Shown: positions 59,871-64,000 of the stretch, piece after piece | How positions within the stretch are numbered: position 1 is the first letter of the stretch | Layout of the letters: each line of letters opens with the position of its first letter | From: Kitasatospora sp. NBC_01250 | GTDB taxonomy: Bacteria > Actinomycetota > Actinomycetes > Streptomycetales > Streptomycetaceae | DNA length: 64,000 bases | Assembly: GCF_036226465.1 (NCBI RefSeq) | Contig: NZ_CP108476.1 | Coordinates: forward strand, 2,666,001-2,730,000 | Direction of reading: 5' to 3' | The notes under the pieces: generated by a model | Told to the model about the DNA's origin: nothing | Databases searched by the model: none | What the model saw: the letters and a program-made list of their open reading frames with translations, nothing else | Position numbers and translations under genes: made by a program

Positions 59871-62800
59871 CCCCGACCAACCAACAACCGCGCAAGCCGA
59901 TTCGCCCGCGCATTCAACTCCCCGTACGACACCTCCCGCCCCTCGAACACCACCGCAACCGCACCCGGAGACCTCACCACCTGCGCCTCGAACAGACCCG
60001 GCAACGTCCCGGCCAACGCCGGCACCTCGACAGCCGTGTCGTTCCACGCCACCAACACCCGCTCACGCTCGACCGCGTCCAACACCTCAACGCCCGAGAC
60101 CCGCACGCCCGGATCCGCCGCCACCGCCTCGAGCACCCGCACGAACCGCGCCACGATCTGCTCGGCAGTGACCTGGTCGAACAGATCCCGCGCAAAGGTC
60201 AACGACCCGTCCAACCCCCCAACACCAGCCCGCTCACTCACATGGAACGACAGGTCGAACTTCGCGGCAGGCTCACCCGAAGAAAACGGCACCGAAACGA
60301 CCCCGGGCAGATCCAACACCGTCTCCGCATTGTTCTGCACCACCAACATCACCTGGAACAACGGATGCCGCGCCATCGACCGAACCGGAGCAAGCTCCTC
60401 CACCAACCGCTCGAACGGCACATCCTGAAACCCGTGCGCCGCCAACGCAGCAGCCCGCACCCGCCCGAGCAACTCGGTGAACACCGGATCACCCGACACA
60501 TCAGTCCGCAACACCAACGTATTGACGAAAACCCCGACCAGATCATCCAACGCCTGATCAGTACGCCCCGCAATCGCCGTACCCACCGGAATATCGGCCC
60601 CCGCACCAAGCCGCGACAACAACACCCCCAACGCCGCCTGCAACACCATGTGCAACGTCACACCCTCAGCCCGCGCCAACCGCACCAAACCCCCGTGCAC
60701 ACCAGCCGGAACCACCAACCGAACCGAACCACCACGATGAGAAGCCACCGCCGGACGCACCCGATCAACCGGCAGCACCAACTCCTCCGGCACACCCGCC
60801 AAAACCCCACGCCAATACGCCAACTGCTCCGACACCACACTGCCCGGATCGTCGACGTCCCCCAACAACTCCCGCTGCCACAACGCATAATCCGCATACT
60901 GCACCGGCAACACCCCCCACCGCGGCACACCTCCCCCGACCCGCGCCGCATACGCCGCCGAAACATCCCGCCCCAAAATCGCCGACGACCAGCCGTCACC
61001 CGCAATATGGTGCATCACCACCACCAGCACACACTCCCCCGGAGAAAGAGTGAACACACTGGCACGCAACGGAACCTCGACCGACAAATCAAACGGACAC
61101 CGCGCAACCCCCGCCACCGCCTCCGCCAAACCCGCCTCACCCAACCCCGAACCATCAACAACCGTGACCAGCGCACCAACCTCCTCAACCCCCACCACCC
61201 GCTGACACGGCCGCCCATCCACCACCGAGAACACCGTCCGCAACGCCTCATGACGACCCACCACATCACGCAACGCCGCATCCAACGCCACAACATCCAA
61301 CCCACCACTCAACCGCAAAGCCACCGGCATGTTGTACGTCGCACTCGGCCCCTCCAACTGCCCCAAAAACCACAACCGCTGCTGCGCAAACGACAACGGC
61401 ACCACCTCAGGCCGCACCACAGCAACCACCGCCGGACGCGCCACCCCAGCCCCCACCACCTGCCGCGCAAACCCAGCCACCGTCGGAAACTCGAACAACG
61501 CCCGAATCCCCACCTCCACACCCAACACCACACGAACACGACTCACCAACCGCGTCGCCAACAGCGAATGCCCACCCAGATCAAAGAAGTTGTCATCCAC
61601 ACCCACCGCAGGCACACCCAGCACCTCGGCAAACACCTGACACAGAACCTCCTCACGCGCATCCACCGGACCACGCCCACCACCCGAACCCACCCCGTAC
61701 TCCGGCACCGGCAGCGCACGACGGTCCAACTTCCCGTTCACCGTCACCGGCAACGCATCCAGCACCACCACCGCCGCCGGAACCATGTAATCCGGCAGCA
61801 GATCCGCCAGGTGATCCCGCACCCGACCGGCCAGACCCTCCAACACCCCAGCGGCGGGGACTACATAACCGATCAGCCGCTTGTCCCCCGGCTGGTCCTC
61901 ACGGACCACCACCACCGCTTGCGCCACCGAGGGGTGCGAGGCGAGCGCCGTCTGAACCTCGCCCAGCTCGATCCGGAACCCCCGGATCTTCACCTGCTCA
62001 TCCGCCCGGCTCACGAACTCCAGCGCGCCCTCGCGGTTCCACCGCACCACATCACCGGTGCGATACATCCGCTCGCCGGCCACGCCGAACGGACACGCCA
62101 CAAAGCGCTCCGACGTCAGACCCGCACGCCCCAGATACCCCCGCGCCAACTGGACGCCCGCCAGATACAACTCACCTGCGACACCCACCGGGACAGGCTG
62201 CAGCTGCGCATCAAGCACATACACCCGCGTGTTGGCCAGAGGGTGACCGATCGGCACACCTGACAGAACCTGCCCGGGCCGGCACTCCCATTCCGTGACC
62301 TCGATCGAGGCCTCGGTGGGGCCGTACTGGTTGTACAGCTTCGTCCCAGCACCGAAGATCTCGAAGAACGTGTGCACCGTATCCACGGCGAGTTCTTCAC
62401 CGCCGGCGTTCACGCGTCGCAGCGTCGTCGCGGCGGATCCGGCGGTCGTCGACTCCTGGAGGAACGCCCGCAGCATCGACGGAACGAAGTCGGCAAGGGT
62501 CACGCGCTCACTGCGGATCAGGGCAGCGAGGTAGGCCGGATCCCGGTGGCCTTCCGGCCGTGCGACGATGAGCGTCGCGCCCTTGGTCAGCGGCCAGAAG
62601 AACTCGCGGACCGAGACATCGAAGCCCGACGGCGTCTTCTGCAGCACCCGGTCATCGACCGCCAGCCCGTACTGGATCTGCATCCCGTGCAGCTGGTTGA
62701 CGATACCGGCGTGCGGGATCATGACACCCTTGGGGCGGCCGGTGGAACCCGACGTGTAGATCACATACGCCGGATGCGCCGGCGAGAGCGCCGCGGTCCG

Positions 62801-64000
62801 CTCAGCGTCGACCAGGTCGTTGTCCGGCAGCCCGTCACAGCCGGCCGCGAACTCATCAACCGACACGACAGGCAGCGTGCTGACGACGGCAGCCACGACC
62901 TCGGCGCTTGCGACATCACACACGGCCAGCGTCGGCTGGGCGTCCTGGAGCATGTAGCCGATCCGGTCCACCGGATACGCCGGATCGATCGGCACATACG
63001 CACCACCGGCCTTCACCACCGCCAGCAACGCCACCACCAACTCGACCGACCGCTCCATCACCACCGCAACCAGCGACTCCGGCCCCACACCCCGACCAAC
63101 CAACAACCGCGCAAGCCGATTCGCCCGCGCATTCAACTCCCCGTACGACACCTCCCGCCCCTCGAACACCACCGCAACCGCACCCGGAGACCTCACCACC
63201 TGCGCCTCGAACAGACCCGGCAACGTCCCGGCCAACGCCGGCACCTCGACAGTGAGGTCGTTCAACCCCACCAGCACCCGCTCACGCTCGACCCGGTCCA
63301 GGACCGCCACCTGCGCCAGAGGCAGGCCCGGATCACGCTCCAGAGCGGCAAGCAGGCTGTCCAGAGCGGTGTCCGTCAGGTCAGCGACCGCCTGGGCATC
63401 GATGCGCTCCACCGCCTGCACGGTCAGCAGGAACCCGTCGCCGGTGTCATCCACCGAAACGGTGAGCGCGTAGTTGGTGGCCTCGTGCGAATGGAGGAGT
63501 TCGACGCCCTCCAGGCTGTCATGGACAGCGTCCATGTCGGGGCTGTGCCGATAGTTCAACAGGGAGGTGAACAGCGGTAGTTGACCGCTGACGCCACTGG
63601 CCTTCTGCGCCAGCGCCAACGGTGCGTGCTCATGCTCCAGCAGGTCGGCAAGACGCCCACGCATCGTCTGCACGGCCTCACCGACACCGAGCCCGGCCGA
63701 CAACCGCACCGGCAGCGTGTTGATGAACAGGCCAGGGACGCGGTCGGCACCCACACCCGCACTCATCCGGCCGAACAGCACCGTGCCGAACACCACGTCC
63801 TCACGACCCGAGGTCGCCGCCACCACCCGCGCCCACACCACATGGAACAACGTCGCCGCACTCACCCCGAGCCCACGCGCACCCTCCCGCACCCGCTTGG
63901 CCAGCTCAGGCGACAGGGCACGACGAACCTCACGCAGCCCAGAGCCGTCACCCCGCACATCCAGCACACCGAACGGGGCGGTCGGCTCCTCCACATCCGC
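59840..64000 (-). CDS. Nonribosomal peptide synthetase, upstream part: (C1)-A1-PCP1-C2-A2(start); truncated by a frameshift
   Basis: The true start lies beyond the right edge. In order it holds the end of condensation domain C1 (63,230-64,000), A1 (about 61,740-63,230), PCP1 (Ser 61,565-61,567 in DLGGHSLLA), and C2 (about 60,080-61,440, canonical HHIAGDGWS). It then enters the first part of A2 and runs into a stop at 59,840 after a frame change at about 59,870. C2 opens [22 protein letters not shown] and is an LCL-type domain, unlike the other C domains. A1 specificity residues read D-V-R-D-N-G-Q-I-E, the same as A4, so A1 and A4 probably load the same unusual amino acid. If the missing base is a sequencing error, this and the next entry form one protein. 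If real, the synthetase is split inside A2 and probably inactive. Confidence 0.88.
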   Translation of the reverse strand, partial: ADVEEPTAPFGVLDVRGDGSGLREVRRALSPELAKRVREGARGLGVSAATLFHVVWARVVAATSGREDVVFGTVLFGRMSAGVGADRVPGLFINTLPVRLSAGLGVGEAVQTMRGRLADLLEHEHAPLALAQKASGVSGQLPLFTSLLNYRHSPDMDAVHDSLEGVELLHSHEATNYALTVSVDDTGDGFLLTVQAVERIDAQAVADLTDTALDSLLAALERDPGLPLAQVAVLDRVERERVLVGLNDLTVEVPALAGTLPGLFEAQVVRSPGAVAVVFEGREVSYGELNARANRLARLLVGRGVGPESLVAVVMERSVELVVALLAVVKAGGAYVPIDPAYPVDRIGYMLQDAQPTLAVCDVASAEVVAAVVSTLPVVSVDEFAAGCDGLPDNDLVDAERTAALSPAHPAYVIYTSGSTGRPKGVMIPHAGIVNQLHGMQIQYGLAVDDRVLQKTPSGFDVSVREFFWPLTKGATLIVARPEGHRDPAYLAALIRSERVTLADFVPSMLRAFLQESTTAGSAATTLRRVNAGGEELAVDTVHTFFEIFGAGTKLYNQYGPTEASIEVTEWECRPGQVLSGVPIGHPLANTRVYVLDAQLQPVPVGVAGELYLAGVQLARGYLGRAGLTSERFVACPFGVAGERMYRTGDVVRWNREGALEFVSRADEQVKIRGFRIELGEVQTALASHPSVAQAVVVVREDQPGDKRLIGYVVPAAGVLEGLAGRVRDHLADLLPDYMVPAAVVVLDALPVTVNGKLDRRALPVPEYGVGSGGGRGPVDAREEVLCQVFAEVLGVPAVGVDDNFFDLGGHSLLATRLVSRVRVVLGVEVGIRALFEFPTVAGFARQVVGAGVARPAVVAVVRPEVVPLSFAQQRLWFLGQLEGPSATYNMPVALRLSGGLDVVALDAALRDVVGRHEALRTVFSVVDGRPCQRVVGVEEVGALVTVVDGSGLGEAGLAEAVAGVARCPFDLSVEVPLRASVFTLSPGECVLVVVMHHIAGDGWSSAILGRDVSAAYAARVGGGVPRWGVLPVQYADYALWQRELLGDVDDPGSVVSEQLAYWRGVLAGVPEELVLPVDRVRPAVASHRGGSVRLVVPAGVHGGLVRLARAEGVTLHMVLQAALGVLLSRLGAGADIPVGTAIAGRTDQALDDLVGVFVNTLVLRTDVSGDPVFTELLGRVRAAALAAHGFQDVPFERLVEELAPVRSMARHPLFQVMLVVQNNAETVLDLPGVVSVPFSSGEPAAKFDLSFHVSERAGVGGLDGSLTFARDLFDQVTAEQIVARFVRVLEAVAADPGVRVSGVEVLDAVERERVLVAWNDTAVEVPALAGTLPGLFEAQVVRSPGAVAVVFEGREVSYGELNARANRLARLLVGRGWGRSRWLRW
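59868..59873 (-). other. Apparent single-base deletion causing a frameshift in NRPS A2
   Basis: Near-identical copies at 50,100 and 63,085 read GGCCCCACACCCCGACC on the plus strand, while here it reads GGCCCCACCCCCGACC, lacking one A after 59,870. The alignment offset to the A1 copy is 3,218 before this point and 3,219 after it. The protein frame changes from LLVGRG(V)GPESL to [12 protein letters not shown] and stops. Confidence 0.9.

Noticed and set aside
53856..60428. Long plus-strand open frames antisense to the NRPS (rich in His, Arg, Gln)
   Set aside because: They repeat with the NRPS domain periodicity and contain only shadow sequence. The minus frame contains complete catalytic motifs.
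48610..63250. Long repeats considered as a possible transposon or CRISPR-like array
   Set aside because: The repeats coincide with adenylation and carrier domains of one synthetase and have no terminal repeats or spacers.

Overview
The window is high-G+C actinomycete DNA, most likely Streptomyces or a close relative. This rests on strong G/C bias at codon third positions, giant modular PKS and NRPS genes, LAL-type LuxR regulators, and coupled GTGA/ATGA gene overlaps. No rRNA, tRNA or CRISPR array is visible. It looks like the interior of a large specialised-metabolite region.

Region 1 (1-36.4 kb) is mostly minus strand and encodes a type I polyketide macrolactam pathway with a beta-amino-acid starter. 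Reading along the minus strand from 36.4 kb, an eight-gene cassette has homologues of VinJ-K-L-M-N-O-H-I from the vicenistatin pathway: aminopeptidase, dipeptidyl acyltransferase, stand-alone ACP, two AMP-forming ligases, PLP decarboxylase, glutamate mutase sigma and glutamate mutase epsilon. It should turn glutamate into 3[15 protein letters not shown], then 3-aminoisobutyryl-ACP, cap it with alanine and pass it to the PKS. A PKS follows with a loading ACP and two KS-AT-DH-KR-ACP modules (17.1-27.9 kb), then a second two-module PKS (6.6-17.1 kb). The start of a third (1-1068) runs off the left edge. All four complete modules are KS-AT-DH-KR-ACP, and only the third has a methylmalonyl-type AT, so the starter end should be a conjugated polyene with one methyl branch. 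A LAL regulator (1684-4605, plus strand) and a 1.7-kb IS1182-type insertion sequence separate the second and third PKS genes. The IS inserted exactly at the regulator's CTAG stop codon without destroying it.

Region 2 (36.4-42.5 kb, plus strand) is divergent from the cassette. It holds two near-duplicate cytochrome P450 genes, a 3Fe-4S ferredoxin, a terminator hairpin and a second LAL regulator. The P450s and ferredoxin are probably post-PKS tailoring enzymes. The divergent promoter carries AGGGG-N5-AGGGG elements, one of which recurs at a matching distance upstream of the third PKS gene.

Region 3 (42.5-47.5 kb) holds small accessory genes. They are an alpha/beta-hydrolase-fold protein whose nucleophile serine is alanine, a SAM methyltransferase, a GNAT acetyltransferase, a short-chain dehydrogenase and a type II thioesterase.

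Region 4 (47.7 kb to the right edge, minus strand) is the 3' part of a very large NRPS: (C)-A-PCP-C-A-PCP-C-A-PCP-C-A-PCP-C-A-PCP-TE. It is interrupted by an apparent single-base deletion near 59,870. Domain repeats, near-identical adenylation domains and HHxxxDH condensation domains suggest a recombinogenic synthetase making a D-residue-rich peptide. Whether it belongs to the macrolactam cluster or is a separate neighbouring cluster cannot be decided from this window.
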